Source: CAZSDW01 sp964605705
GTDB taxonomy: Bacteria > Fidelibacterota > UBA2242
Assembly: GCA_964605705.1 (NCBI GenBank)
Contig: CAZSDW010000056.1
Span: 1-17,431, forward strand
Reading direction: 5' to 3'
Length of the DNA stretch: 17,431 bases
In this document: piece after piece, positions 8,338 through 16,560 of the stretch
Position numbering within the stretch: the stretch's first letter is position 1
Layout of the letters: the number at the start of each line of letters is the position of its first letter
Made by a program: the position numbers and the translations under genes
Notes under the pieces: generated by a model
Database searches by the model: none
What the model was told of the DNA's origin: nothing
The model's input: the letters and a program-made list of their open reading frames with translations, nothing else

Positions 8338-9597
8338 ATGTCAAAATTCAGAATTAAAGGTGGTGCTCCTCTTGAAGGAGAAATTATCGTTGCGGGTAAT
8401 AAAAACGCAGCATTGCCAATTCTGGCAGCAACACTGTTGACCGATGCGGATTGCGTTCTTGAAAATATTCCCGAAATTAAAGATGTCATGTCGATGATGG
8501 CATTGCTCGAAAACCTGGGGAAATCCATTGAAAAATTATCAGCCAATACCTTTAAAATAAAAGGAACAATCAGTCATTCCCACCCGAAAGATGAACTGAC
8601 CAGCGCATTAAGAGCATCCATACTCTTGATATCGGGTTTGCTGGCAAGAACCGGGGAAGCAACGATCGTTCCGCCCGGAGGTTGTACAATCGGTCGGCGA
8701 AATATAAACAGCCATCTGGATGTCATCGAATCATTTGGATATCAAAATGTGACGGACAAAAAATATTATAAGTTGGAACTTGTTAAGAAGAAAACATCAA
8801 ATATTTTCCTGAAAGAAGCCTCTGTAACTGCGACTGAAAACGCCCTGTTACTTGGAGCGATGATTCCCGGAACCAGTATAATCCGAAATGCCGCCTGTGA
8901 ACCGCATGTCGCTGATTTGGCTTCCGTCCTTGAAAAGATGGGGGCAAGGGTTCAGGGACAAGGAACCAATCGTATTAGCATTACCGGTCAGAATAAACTT
9001 TGTGGATTTAAACACCGAATCATGCCCGATTTTATTGAAGCTGGTACTTTCGCCATTGCGGCAGCCAGCACCAACGGGAACCTGACGATTCATGGCGCTG
9101 AAAAAGAAAACCTGGTCATGACCACTCATCATCTGGAGAATATGAATGTGAATCTATCTTTTTTAGCCGATGATGTTTTAAAGGTTGAGCCTTCTACGCT
9201 GATCTCAAAAGCAAAAAAGGTTCAGACAGGTTTGTGGCCCGGATTTCCAACAGATTTGATGAGTCCGATGATTGTCCTGGCAACCCAAGCCCAGGGGACA
9301 ACCCTCTGCCATGACTGGATGTATGAATCAAGAATGTTTTTCGTCGATAAATTAATCCTGATGGGGGCAGAGATAACTCAATGCGATCCCCATCGGGTGC
9401 TCGTCACCGGTCCAACCCGCTTACGTGGTCAGGAACTCAGCAGTCCCGATATTCGTGCCGGAATCGCATTGGTAATTGCGGCAATGACTGCCAAGAGTAC
9501 AAGTATTATCGACAGGGTAGAACTCATTGACCGGGGATATGAACAAATCGATGAGCGATTATCGTCGATTGGTGTAAATATCCAGCGATTAGATTGA
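8338..9597 (+). CDS. murA: UDP-N-acetylglucosamine 1-carboxyvinyltransferase MurA
   Basis: Cytosolic enzyme of the first committed step of peptidoglycan synthesis: transfers enolpyruvate from PEP to UDP-GlcNAc, and is the fosfomycin target. The 419 residues match the family length. Key residues seen: Lys22 in GNKNAALPILAA, LRAS at 91-94, catalytic Cys116 in PPGGCTIGRR (so the fosfomycin-sensitive Cys form, not the Asp form), PDFIEAGTF, FPTDL, an Arg in ESRMFF, PDIRAG and IDRGYEQI near the C-terminus. The loop after the Cys reads GRRNINSH where typical MurA has GARPVDLH, so it is somewhat divergent. The 71-base gap before it shows no strong promoter and only a weak Shine-Dalgarno (GGGG), so it may be read from the upstream genes. 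MurA is preferred over EPSP synthase because of the Cys loop. Confidence 0.93.
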   Translation: MSKFRIKGGAPLEGEIIVAGNKNAALPILAATLLTDADCVLENIPEIKDVMSMMALLENLGKSIEKLSANTFKIKGTISHSHPKDELTSALRASILLISGLLARTGEATIVPPGGCTIGRRNINSHLDVIESFGYQNVTDKKYYKLELVKKKTSNIFLKEASVTATENALLLGAMIPGTSIIRNAACEPHVADLASVLEKMGARVQGQGTNRISITGQNKLCGFKHRIMPDFIEAGTFAIAAASTNGNLTIHGAEKENLVMTTHHLENMNVNLSFLADDVLKVEPSTLISKAKKVQTGLWPGFPTDLMSPMIVLATQAQGTTLCHDWMYESRMFFVDKLILMGAEITQCDPHRVLVTGPTRLRGQELSSPDIRAGIALVIAAMTAKSTSIIDRVELIDRGYEQIDERLSSIGVNIQRLD

Positions 9598-9604
9598 ATA
9601 TCAT

Positions 9605-9655
9605 AAAAAATCGTAACCGTAGTAAATTATTCCATTAGATAAATAGTTACGATTT
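9605..9655 (-). terminator. Candidate terminator of the export operon in the convergent gap
   Basis: AAATCGTAAC (9608-9617) and GTTACGATTT (9646-9655) form a perfect 10-bp stem around a 28-base loop. Read on the - strand the stem runs into TTTTTT, as expected for ending the export operon about 100 bases past its last gene. The large loop makes it non-standard. It may also slow transcription from murA. The rest of the 9598-9756 gap shows nothing recognisable. Confidence 0.4.
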
Positions 9656-9756
9656 GTCGTGTTGATTTTTTCTACCTGCTTTCTTCAAAAGCGAGAGCAA
9701 TTCACGAACTCAAAGTCAATTCTGAATTCTATAATTAAAAATCTGCTATCTGGATT

Positions 9757-10878
9757 TTATACTGTTTTACGATAGCGCCAGGTCGCCAGGCTGAGCATGG
9801 CAACGCCGTAGATGATCAGCGCAATGATATCATGATAAATATCCCTGAATCCCGAGCCCTTCAGCAGAATTGTACGTACCAGCTTCATGAAGTAGGCGAT
9901 GGGATTGATGATGTTGATTTGCTGTGCCCAGTGCGGCATGGTTTCAACGGATGTAAAGAGTCCGCTCATCATCATGAAAACAATCATAAAAAAGAAGCTG
10001 ATAAAAATTGCCTGTTGTAGTGTACGTGCCATGGTGGAGACCAGCAAGCCCATTCCGAGGATCGTCATCAGATAAATCGCTGCTGTAAGAAATAGGACAA
10101 ACAGGCTGCCGTTGATCGGGATTTTGAATAATATTTTACCGATGGTCAAGCCGAAGGCAAGTTCCACCAGGGCGATGACCAGGAACGGCACGAGTTTACC
10201 GATGATGAACTGGTGCTTGCGGATTGGTGTCACGTTGATCTGTTCGATAGTGCCGAGTTCTTTTTCGCGAACGATATTCAGACCGGATAGAAAAGCGCCG
10301 ATGATTGTTACCAGAATCGCCAGGACCGCCGGTACCATAAAAACCTTGTAGTTCAATTCCGGATTGTACCAGAAGGACGGTCGAACTTCGATGATTTGTT
10401 GCGTAACAACGCCTTTGGGTATTTGATACCATTTGGCAATAATCTCCCGGTTGTAGCCGGCGGTAATCGATGCGGCATAACCATAGCCGATTCCTGCCAC
10501 TGTTCCGTTAATAGCGTTAATAAGGTACTGTACCTCAGCGCGGTTTTCCCGCACGAGTTTTTTTTCGAAATTCGCTGGTATATGCAGGATAATATCAGTC
10601 TTGCCGCGTTCCAGGGCGTCTTCGGCTTTACCCAGGGAAAACGAGCGATCAGAAATGCGGAAAAATGGCGATGCGGCAAAGCGGTCAACCAGCTGGCGGG
10701 AAGTTGTGGACAGGTCCTGATCGACAATGAAAATTTTCAGGTTTTTCATCTCCATCGTGGCGGCATTGACAAGGATAATGAGTTGCACCAGTGGCATTAC
10801 AAAGATAATCGGCAGCATCATCCGATTGCGGAAGATTTGCAGGAATTCCTTTTGCAGCAGAAACAGAATCGTTCGCAT
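9757..10878 (-). CDS. ABC-2 type transporter permease (YbhR-like, second permease)
   Basis: Inner-membrane subunit of the export ABC transporter. The 373 residues show the YhgE/YbhR-type layout: one N-terminal transmembrane helix (about 22-42, MMLPIIFVMPLVQLIILV), a large periplasmic domain to about residue 175, then about five helices including the marker VREKELGTIEQINVTPIRK after the second helix and MMSGLFTSVETMPHWAQ near the end. The conserved REKE[LM]GT segment is the cytoplasmic coupling region of this family. It begins directly after the stop of the first permease with no gap and is the last gene of the operon. The paralogue upstream has the same layout, so the membrane channel is probably a heterodimer. 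Substrate cannot be told from sequence. Confidence 0.9.
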   Translation of the reverse strand: MRTILFLLQKEFLQIFRNRMMLPIIFVMPLVQLIILVNAATMEMKNLKIFIVDQDLSTTSRQLVDRFAASPFFRISDRSFSLGKAEDALERGKTDIILHIPANFEKKLVRENRAEVQYLINAINGTVAGIGYGYAASITAGYNREIIAKWYQIPKGVVTQQIIEVRPSFWYNPELNYKVFMVPAVLAILVTIIGAFLSGLNIVREKELGTIEQINVTPIRKHQFIIGKLVPFLVIALVELAFGLTIGKILFKIPINGSLFVLFLTAAIYLMTILGMGLLVSTMARTLQQAIFISFFFMIVFMMMSGLFTSVETMPHWAQQINIINPIAYFMKLVRTILLKGSGFRDIYHDIIALIIYGVAMLSLATWRYRKTV

Positions 10879-11985
10879 TTACGCCAGCCTTATTTTGAAT
10901 TTTTTCAAACTTAATGTCAAAAACAGGACAGTCATGCCCATCAGGATCAGCGTTTCTTTCCAGATGTAGCTGATGCCCGCGCCTTTCAGCATAATGCTTT
11001 TAATGATAATAATGAACCATTTGGGTGGCATCAACTGGCAAAACCACTGCAGAACCAGGGGCATATTTTCGATCGGGAAAATGAATCCCGAGAGCAGAAT
11101 CACCGGCAGCATCAATGCAAAGGCTGACAGCATCATTGCAACCATTTGATTGTCCGTGACGCTAGAGATCAGAATGCCCAGCGACAGGGCAAGTAGAATG
11201 TAGAGCATGCATTCCAGCAAAAGCAGGATTACGCTGCCCTGAATCGGCACACCGAATACAAAATTGCCGAGCAGGAGAATGGTAACCGCATTTGTGAACG
11301 CCAGGGCAATATAGGGCACAACTTTGCCGATGATGATCTGGATTGGTTTGAGGGGCGAAACCAGCAGGATTTCCATAGTTCCCATTTCTTTTTCGCGCGT
11401 AATAGAGATAGATGTCATCAACGCCGAGATAAGTACCAGAATCAGCGCCATGATCCCCGGAATAAACATGAAGGCACCACGCAGTTGTTCATTGTAGATC
11501 ATCCGGACTTCGGGGATGATTTGCATGGGAGCCGGATTTATAGCATTGCTTTGACTGACATAAGTCTGAAGGATTCCGGTGGTGTAAGTGGTAATCAGGT
11601 TAGCCAGGTTGGCATCGGAAGCATCAGCGATAATTTGCACATTTGCCCTACCCGTGCGTACCAGTTTGCGTTCGAATTGCGGCTCAAAGACAACGACTTC
11701 TTTGACTTTCCCACCCCGGAAAACCCGTTCGATCTCGTCCGAGTTATTGAGGTTGTATTCCAGCAGAAAGTAGCCTGAAGAGAGAATTTTATCGCTAATC
11801 TTTTGAGTTACCACGTCATGGGATTGGTCGAAAATCGCAATGCCGACATTTCGGATTTCATTACTGATAACGAATCCGAAAATCAGCATTTGGGCGATGG
11901 GCATACCAAAGAGAATTAACAGCGTCTGTTTATCACGAAAAATATGGTAAAACTCTTTCCGCACGAAGCCTCGAAAACGATTCAT
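10879..11985 (-). CDS. ABC-2 type transporter permease (YbhS-like, first permease)
   Basis: Inner-membrane subunit, 368 residues, paralogous to the following gene product. Helix 1 spans about 22-41 (TLLILFGMPIAQMLIFGFVI); a periplasmic domain of roughly 130 residues follows; then about five helices, with the coupling segment TREKEMGTMEILLVSPLKP after the second helix and LLSGFIFPIENMPLVLQW before the last. This is the ABC2_membrane type seen in YbhS and YhhJ. The ATG overlaps the stop of the upstream ATPase gene (ATGA), so the pair is likely co-translated. It presumably pairs with the second permease and the two ATPases to form the inner-membrane pump. Confidence 0.9.
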   Translation of the reverse strand: MNRFRGFVRKEFYHIFRDKQTLLILFGMPIAQMLIFGFVISNEIRNVGIAIFDQSHDVVTQKISDKILSSGYFLLEYNLNNSDEIERVFRGGKVKEVVVFEPQFERKLVRTGRANVQIIADASDANLANLITTYTTGILQTYVSQSNAINPAPMQIIPEVRMIYNEQLRGAFMFIPGIMALILVLISALMTSISITREKEMGTMEILLVSPLKPIQIIIGKVVPYIALAFTNAVTILLLGNFVFGVPIQGSVILLLLECMLYILLALSLGILISSVTDNQMVAMMLSAFALMLPVILLSGFIFPIENMPLVLQWFCQLMPPKWFIIIIKSIMLKGAGISYIWKETLILMGMTVLFLTLSLKKFKIRLA

Positions 11986-12743
11986 GAAAGAGCCTCCGCC
12001 GTTTTGACATCGGGATTGCGGGCGATTTTGATAAAGACGTCATTGATGTTCGAAGTTCCGTAAGTTCGGATTAATTGAGCGGGTGTATCAAGTGCTGCGA
12101 TGCGTCCGTCAACCATGATCGATACTCGATCGCAGTATTCGGCTTCATCCATATAATGAGTTGTTACGAAAACGGTAATGCCACTATGCGCAGCTTCGTA
12201 AATTAATTCCCAGAATTGGCGGCGCGTGACCGGATCGACGCCGCTGGTTGGCTCGTCCAGAAATACGATCTTCGGTTCATGAAAAATCGCAACTGAAAAA
12301 GCCAGCTTCTGTTTCCAGCCCAGCGGCAGACTCGCGATAAGTGTATCGCGGTATTGGGCGAGACCGAGTTTTTCGATCAGCGCTGCTGCGCTGGTTCTAA
12401 TTTCCTGAAAAGTCATTCCGTAAATGCCGCCGTAAAAACGAATATTTTCATAAACGGTCAGATCTTCATAAAGCGAGAAATTCTGGCTCATGTAGCCGAT
12501 CTTACGTTTGATTGAATCAGCCCGATGATAGACATCGAAGCCGGCGACACTGATCTCGCCCGAAGTTGGTTTGGACAATCCGCAGAGAATACGGATGGCG
12601 GTAGTTTTGCCGGCACCGTTGGCACCAAGAAAACCGAAAATCTCGCCGCGATAAACGTCAAACGAAAGGTTATCGTTAGCAACAAAATTACCAAATTTCT
12701 TGATCAGGTTACGGACGTGGATGATGGGTTGCCGGTTTTCCAT
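11982..12743 (-). CDS. ABC transporter ATP-binding protein, second subunit (YbhF C-half-like)
   Basis: Cytoplasmic nucleotide-binding subunit, 253 residues. Walker A is GANGAGKT (40-47), the Q-loop Gln is Q87 in YMSQNFSLY, Walker B is IVFLDEP (159-165) and the switch His is H196 in TTHYMDEAE. The signature motif is not LSGGQ but LPLGWKQ (139-145), as in the second half of YbhF-type proteins. The subunit therefore offers intact Walker, Q and H elements but a poor signature. The first ATPase has the opposite set. It starts one base after the stop of the first ATPase, with AGGAA about 8 bases upstream, and overlaps the next gene by four bases. Function as an export ATPase is firm; substrate unknown. 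Confidence 0.94.
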   Translation of the reverse strand: MENRQPIIHVRNLIKKFGNFVANDNLSFDVYRGEIFGFLGANGAGKTTAIRILCGLSKPTSGEISVAGFDVYHRADSIKRKIGYMSQNFSLYEDLTVYENIRFYGGIYGMTFQEIRTSAAALIEKLGLAQYRDTLIASLPLGWKQKLAFSVAIFHEPKIVFLDEPTSGVDPVTRRQFWELIYEAAHSGITVFVTTHYMDEAEYCDRVSIMVDGRIAALDTPAQLIRTYGTSNINDVFIKIARNPDVKTAEALS

Positions 12744-12744
12744 T

Positions 12745-13680
12745 TTATGATTCCTGCCCGATACCTGTCGGCTCCGAAGCCATTAATTCCATAAAGCAAT
12801 CTTCGATCCCCGGTCTGATTGGCGTCACTTCAATATTGTTATGACCACGCTCTGTGAGATATGCAGAAAGGTTGCCAACATCGAACGAAAAGTTCTTTGG
12901 TGTGAAATGAACACTCTGTCCGAATGGAAAGGCAGTACTCGTCTGTGGAAATTGTTTCAGGTCTTCAATTAGCCGATAGGTATTCTCAGCTTTGACTGCG
13001 TACAGTTTCAGGCGATATTCCCGAATGATTTGTTCCGGTCGGGCGATCTTCATGATACGACCATGCTGCATGAGTGCTACGCGGTCGCACAAACCGGCTT
13101 CGTCCATATAAGGCGTCGAGACAATGATGGTAATACCCTCGGCTTTGAGTTTTTTAAGCATTTCCCAGAATTCGGTACGCGAGACTGCATCGACACCAGT
13201 GGTCGGTTCATCAAGCACCAGCACAACCGGTTTGTGAATCATGGCGCAAGAGAGGGCGAGTTTCTGCTTCATGCCGCCACTGAGTTTGCCGGCGAGCCGC
13301 TTTTTGAAAGGTTCAATCTGGACATAAATGTCGCGCACCAGGTCGTAATTTTCTGCGATTGTTGTTCCGAAGATCGAAGCGAAAAATTGTAGATTTTCCT
13401 CGACCGTCAAATCCTGGTACAGTGAAAATCGTCCCGGCATATAACCCAGCATTGTTCGCAGTATTTTATAGTCTTTGATGACGTCCAGGTTCTCGATTGT
13501 TGCCTGTCCCTGGTCCGCTAAAATGAGCGTTGTCAGGATGCGGAAGAGGGTCGTTTTACCGGCGCCGTCGGGTCCAATAAAACCGAAGAGTTCCCCTTTT
13601 TCGATTTCAAAAGAAATATCAGCCAGCGCCCTGACGTTTCCATAGTTTTTATGTAAATTTTTTGTCTGAATCGAAATCAT
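12745..13680 (-). CDS. ABC transporter ATP-binding protein, first subunit (YbhF N-half-like)
   Basis: Cytoplasmic nucleotide-binding subunit, 311 residues from the ATG at 13680. Walker A is GPDGAGKT (36-43), the signature is a good LSGGMKQ (133-139) and Walker B is VLVLDEP (153-159). The Q-loop Gln is Gly (YMPGRFSLY, G83) and the switch His is Pro (STPYMDEAG, P190). A C-terminal extension of about 95 residues follows the ATPase core. A GTG at 13725 would add 15 residues and overlap the hlyD-like gene by 32 bases; homologous proteins begin close to MI.I.TKNL.K.YG, so ATG 13680 is chosen although neither start has a strong Shine-Dalgarno. Together with the next gene it corresponds to the two halves of E. 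coli YbhF, here as separate genes. Confidence 0.92.
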   Translation of the reverse strand: MISIQTKNLHKNYGNVRALADISFEIEKGELFGFIGPDGAGKTTLFRILTTLILADQGQATIENLDVIKDYKILRTMLGYMPGRFSLYQDLTVEENLQFFASIFGTTIAENYDLVRDIYVQIEPFKKRLAGKLSGGMKQKLALSCAMIHKPVVLVLDEPTTGVDAVSRTEFWEMLKKLKAEGITIIVSTPYMDEAGLCDRVALMQHGRIMKIARPEQIIREYRLKLYAVKAENTYRLIEDLKQFPQTSTAFPFGQSVHFTPKNFSFDVGNLSAYLTERGHNNIEVTPIRPGIEDCFMELMASEPTGIGQES

Positions 13681-13693
13681 GAATACGTCTGGT

Positions 13694-14620
13694 TTATCTG
13701 GAAGTCGTAAGGAAGTTGACTTCACCGGGCATACCGATCTTCAATGATCCGTCGTTTTTGACTTTGATTTTGACGGCGTAAACCAGGTTGACACGTTCTT
13801 CCTTGGTCTGGATCGTTTTGGGTGTGAATTCAGCGTTTGATGCTATCCAGCTGACAGTGCCATCCAGGGAACGATTGGTTTTTTTATCCCGATCGATGAG
13901 TACTTTCACCTTGTCACCCAGGCGAACATAGGGCAGCTGATCTCCGCTGACGTACATGCGCAAGTTCATTTCCGACAGATCGGCGATATTATAGAGGGCT
14001 TTGCCATAGGCAGTGATTTCGCCGGCTTCGGCGTACTTATTCAGAACTGTGCCTGGTACCGGATTAATAATCCGGCACTTGCGGATATTTTCTTCGATCT
14101 GTTCGATCTGCCGGTCATAGACAGCCAGTTCCTTTTTGACTGAATTGTTCTGGGTTTTAGTCGCCAGAATTTGTTTTTCCAGGAGATTCAGACCAGCGTT
14201 GATATCGTCCAGTTGTTTGGTTGTCGCCGCACCGTCCTGCAGGAGTTTTTCGATGCGGGTTTTATCGGCGAACAGGTTCTGCTGCTGCTGGACCTGAACA
14301 TCGATTTGAGCCTGAATATTGGCGATTTTACTGGCGGCGGCTTCGCGCTGAGCCTGCAGCTGTGCGGATCGGAAAGTCAGGTCAGTAGGATCAATTTGCC
14401 CGATGATGGCGCCAGCCTCGAGAAGCTGACCGGCTTCCACATCCAGCCGCAGAATTTTGCCGCTGGCTTCGGCAGAGATCGTTATTTCGATTACCTCGAA
14501 ATTGCCGTAAGCATCGGACTTTTGATGGTTCCCGGAGCATCCGGTAATTAAAACCAGTATTATAAGCAACGGGAAAAATTTCAGGGAGATTGCTCTGTTT
14601 GGATTCGGATAGTTGTTCAT
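13694..14620 (-). CDS. HlyD/RND-type periplasmic adaptor lipoprotein (YbhG-like)
   Basis: Membrane fusion protein that bridges the inner-membrane ABC pump and the outer-membrane channel. 308 residues: a signal peptide with lipobox LITGC (Cys28 would be lipidated), first half of a barrel-sandwich/lipoyl domain at 47-75 (ASGKILRLDVEAG), a long helical hairpin rich in Gln, Glu, Leu and Lys at about 80-182, the second lipoyl half at about 185-213 (INPVPGTVLNKYAEAGE), then a beta-barrel domain to the end. The Shine-Dalgarno GGAG, formed by the last codons of the TolC gene, sits 7-8 bases before the ATG. Its position between the channel gene and the ATPases fits a tripartite exporter. Confidence 0.93.
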   Translation of the reverse strand: MNNYPNPNRAISLKFFPLLIILVLITGCSGNHQKSDAYGNFEVIEITISAEASGKILRLDVEAGQLLEAGAIIGQIDPTDLTFRSAQLQAQREAAASKIANIQAQIDVQVQQQQNLFADKTRIEKLLQDGAATTKQLDDINAGLNLLEKQILATKTQNNSVKKELAVYDRQIEQIEENIRKCRIINPVPGTVLNKYAEAGEITAYGKALYNIADLSEMNLRMYVSGDQLPYVRLGDKVKVLIDRDKKTNRSLDGTVSWIASNAEFTPKTIQTKEERVNLVYAVKIKVKNDGSLKIGMPGEVNFLTTSR

Positions 14621-14623
14621 ATT

Positions 14624-15895
14624 TTACTCCTTTATCCCGGAATCGAATTGATAATTGGCTTTGGCTTTAGCCAGTTGGATGATGTGCAATTGTTTGTTGA
14701 GTCGCGCCTGGGTTTCGGCGTCCAATTCTGCCAGGTAATCAGTAGCAGTAACGATGCCATTCTCAAGTTGTGCGCTGAAGGTATGCGTGATCCTGGCTCG
14801 CAATGCGATGATCTCATCATCTTTGAGAATCAGCGTTTCATATTTGTGGATTTCCGCGACGTCCTTTTTCAGAAGGATGCGGATATTTTGTTCAAGTGTT
14901 TCTTTTTGGGTTTGAACAATACTTTTCTGCAGATCAATCCACTGCCGGTCATTACAGGTCTGATGCCAGTTCCAGGGTGTCCAGTTGAGCCGTACGCCGA
15001 GCATGTAAAAATTGTCGAAATCATTCGAAAGCATATTCAATCCCGGACGTCCATAACCCAGCTGCCCAAAGATCGCCACCCGCGGTTTCAATTTGGCTGA
15101 GAGCAGAGACCGGGAGGCATCCAGCTTTTGCCTCTGCAAATCCATCAATTTGAGTTCCGGACGAAGAAATGGAAGTACTTCTGGCGCAATACTCAGAACC
15201 GGCACTGTCAGCACAGTCGAAGCCGCTATGGACAATCCCAGATATTCCGCGAGCATTTCGAAAGCGGCTTGCTTGCCGAGTGTAATTTCCAACACTTGTT
15301 GCTCGAGTTTAATCAGTTCAGCGCTGAGCACGTCAGCATTGCTTTGCATGGTTACACCATTGCGAACACCCGATTGGACAACCTTAAGGCGAGCTGCAAT
15401 TTCAGTCTGCATAACGCCCAGCAGTTTTTCGTTTTCCTGAAGTAACAGGGTGTTAAAATAAACCTGGTCAATACGTTCCCGAAGTTTATAGAGTTCGACT
15501 TCGACATTCTGCTTATCGACGCGCAGGGAAGCGTTTTCAAGTATTTTCTGCCGGCGGATCATTCCACCGTCATAAAGCGTGTTGGAAATATCCAGCGTGA
15601 CCTTATAGGCGTCCTGATCCATTTCAGGGATCGTTATGGTCGGTATTTTGAATGGTAGGGTAGTGACATCCGATTGATAGGTGGATTGTCCACTGATTCC
15701 CAGTTGCGGATACCAATTCGCGGTCAGGTTACGGATCTTCAAATCGGCAGCGGATTGCAATAGTTCTGATTGATGGATCAGTGGGTAATTATTACGGGCT
15801 TTTTGCTGGCAGAAATCCAGAGTAAGGGTGTCTGGAGTTTGGGCAGAGAGCAGCCCGGTGAAAGCAATTATCGGAATGATGATTTGTTTTTTCAT
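14624..15895 (-). CDS. TolC-family outer membrane efflux protein
   Basis: Outer-membrane channel of a tripartite exporter. 423 residues; signal peptide about 1-19 (cleavage after LLSAQ). The mature part shows the typical twofold TolC repeat: LTLDFCQQKARNNYP near the start, long alpha-helical stretches at about 35-75, 115-230 and 265-415, and short beta segments such as GISGQSTYQSD and VAIFGQLGYGRPGLN that would form the membrane barrel; LGVRLNWTPWNW is the characteristic barrel-to-helix segment of the second half. It overlaps the tetR stop by four bases (ATGA). E. coli ybhGFSR relies on an unlinked TolC, so a dedicated channel inside the operon makes this system self-contained. Confidence 0.93.
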   Translation of the reverse strand: MKKQIIIPIIAFTGLLSAQTPDTLTLDFCQQKARNNYPLIHQSELLQSAADLKIRNLTANWYPQLGISGQSTYQSDVTTLPFKIPTITIPEMDQDAYKVTLDISNTLYDGGMIRRQKILENASLRVDKQNVEVELYKLRERIDQVYFNTLLLQENEKLLGVMQTEIAARLKVVQSGVRNGVTMQSNADVLSAELIKLEQQVLEITLGKQAAFEMLAEYLGLSIAASTVLTVPVLSIAPEVLPFLRPELKLMDLQRQKLDASRSLLSAKLKPRVAIFGQLGYGRPGLNMLSNDFDNFYMLGVRLNWTPWNWHQTCNDRQWIDLQKSIVQTQKETLEQNIRILLKKDVAEIHKYETLILKDDEIIALRARITHTFSAQLENGIVTATDYLAELDAETQARLNKQLHIIQLAKAKANYQFDSGIKE

Positions 15896-16503
15896 GATTT
15901 TTTCAATGTGTTAAGTATGAAACGGGTAACTTCCTGTTTACGACTTTTGAGAAATTGCTGGTACTTTACAGGATCACTATCGAATAATATAGTCTGAAGA
16001 ATCGGTCGGGCAATGAATGGAAAAATACAAAGTGCAATTAAATTGACAATCAGCTGACGCGGATCAAATTCAATGCAATTTTCGTTGCGCATTTGTGCGG
16101 CTAAATGATTTTGCAAGCTATTTGGATCGATACCGCTCAGCAATAACATATCACCGATTCGATCCGGATTGCGATACAACTCATGCAAAACAAATGATGG
16201 TATATGAGGATTCTCGGCTATCAGGTCTATGTAGCTGCTGACGAACTTCTCAATCTTGACCGACAACGGGGAGGATGATCCCATGATTTCGAATATACGC
16301 GGAATAATTTTACGAACAGATTCCTGAAAGATTGCTTCAAAAAGCTTTTCCTTGCCGCGATAATAATAATGCAGCAGGGCTTTATTGATGCCAGCTTTGT
16401 CAGCGATTTCCTGCATGCGGGCGCCTTCGAAACCTTTCTCAACAAAAACAACACGGGCAGTTTCGAGAATCAGGGATTCGGTGTTTTTATCCTGTGCAGT
16501 CAT
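15892..16503 (-). CDS. TetR/AcrR-family transcriptional regulator
   Basis: 203-residue ligand-responsive repressor, first gene of the export operon. The N-terminal helix-turn-helix is clear: ARVVFVEKGFEGARMQEIAD at 16-35, then KAGINKALLHYYYRGKEKLF at 36-55. Residues 60-200 are helical and would form the ligand-binding and dimer domain, with a TetR_C-like part near FVLHELYRNPDRI and an aliphatic stretch LIVNLIALCIFPFIARP. The Shine-Dalgarno GAGG lies about 8 bases before the ATG. A perfect 20-bp palindrome lies 28 bases upstream of the start, so autorepression together with the whole efflux operon is the simplest model; E. coli CecR next to ybhGFSR is the closest known arrangement. Inducing ligand unknown. 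Confidence 0.94.
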   Translation of the reverse strand: MTAQDKNTESLILETARVVFVEKGFEGARMQEIADKAGINKALLHYYYRGKEKLFEAIFQESVRKIIPRIFEIMGSSSPLSVKIEKFVSSYIDLIAENPHIPSFVLHELYRNPDRIGDMLLLSGIDPNSLQNHLAAQMRNENCIEFDPRQLIVNLIALCIFPFIARPILQTILFDSDPVKYQQFLKSRKQEVTRFILNTLKKS

Positions 16504-16531
16504 TGCGTTACCTCATTTATTTTGCTAATTG

Positions 16532-16551
16532 GTTTAACCATATGGTTAAAC
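16532..16551. promoter_or_regulatory. 20-bp perfect palindrome, probable TetR operator
   Basis: GTTTAACCAT followed by its exact reverse complement ATGGTTAAAC. Twenty bases of perfect dyad symmetry directly upstream of a TetR-family gene is the classic form of a TetR operator. It sits just downstream of the candidate -10 box, around the expected transcription start, where a bound repressor would block RNA polymerase. Confidence 0.75.
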
Positions 16552-16560
16552 TATATGGGA

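Noticed and set aside
10396..10914. 172-codon + strand frame antisense to the second permease
   Set aside because: It is opposite a clear ABC-2 permease; its sequence has no domain, and other such antisense frames occur all along the GC-richer operon.
12745..13725. GTG start at 13725 for the first ATPase
   Set aside because: It would overlap the adaptor gene by 32 bases and add 15 residues before the usual ATPase N-terminus; ATG 13680 fits the family better, though neither has a strong ribosome site.
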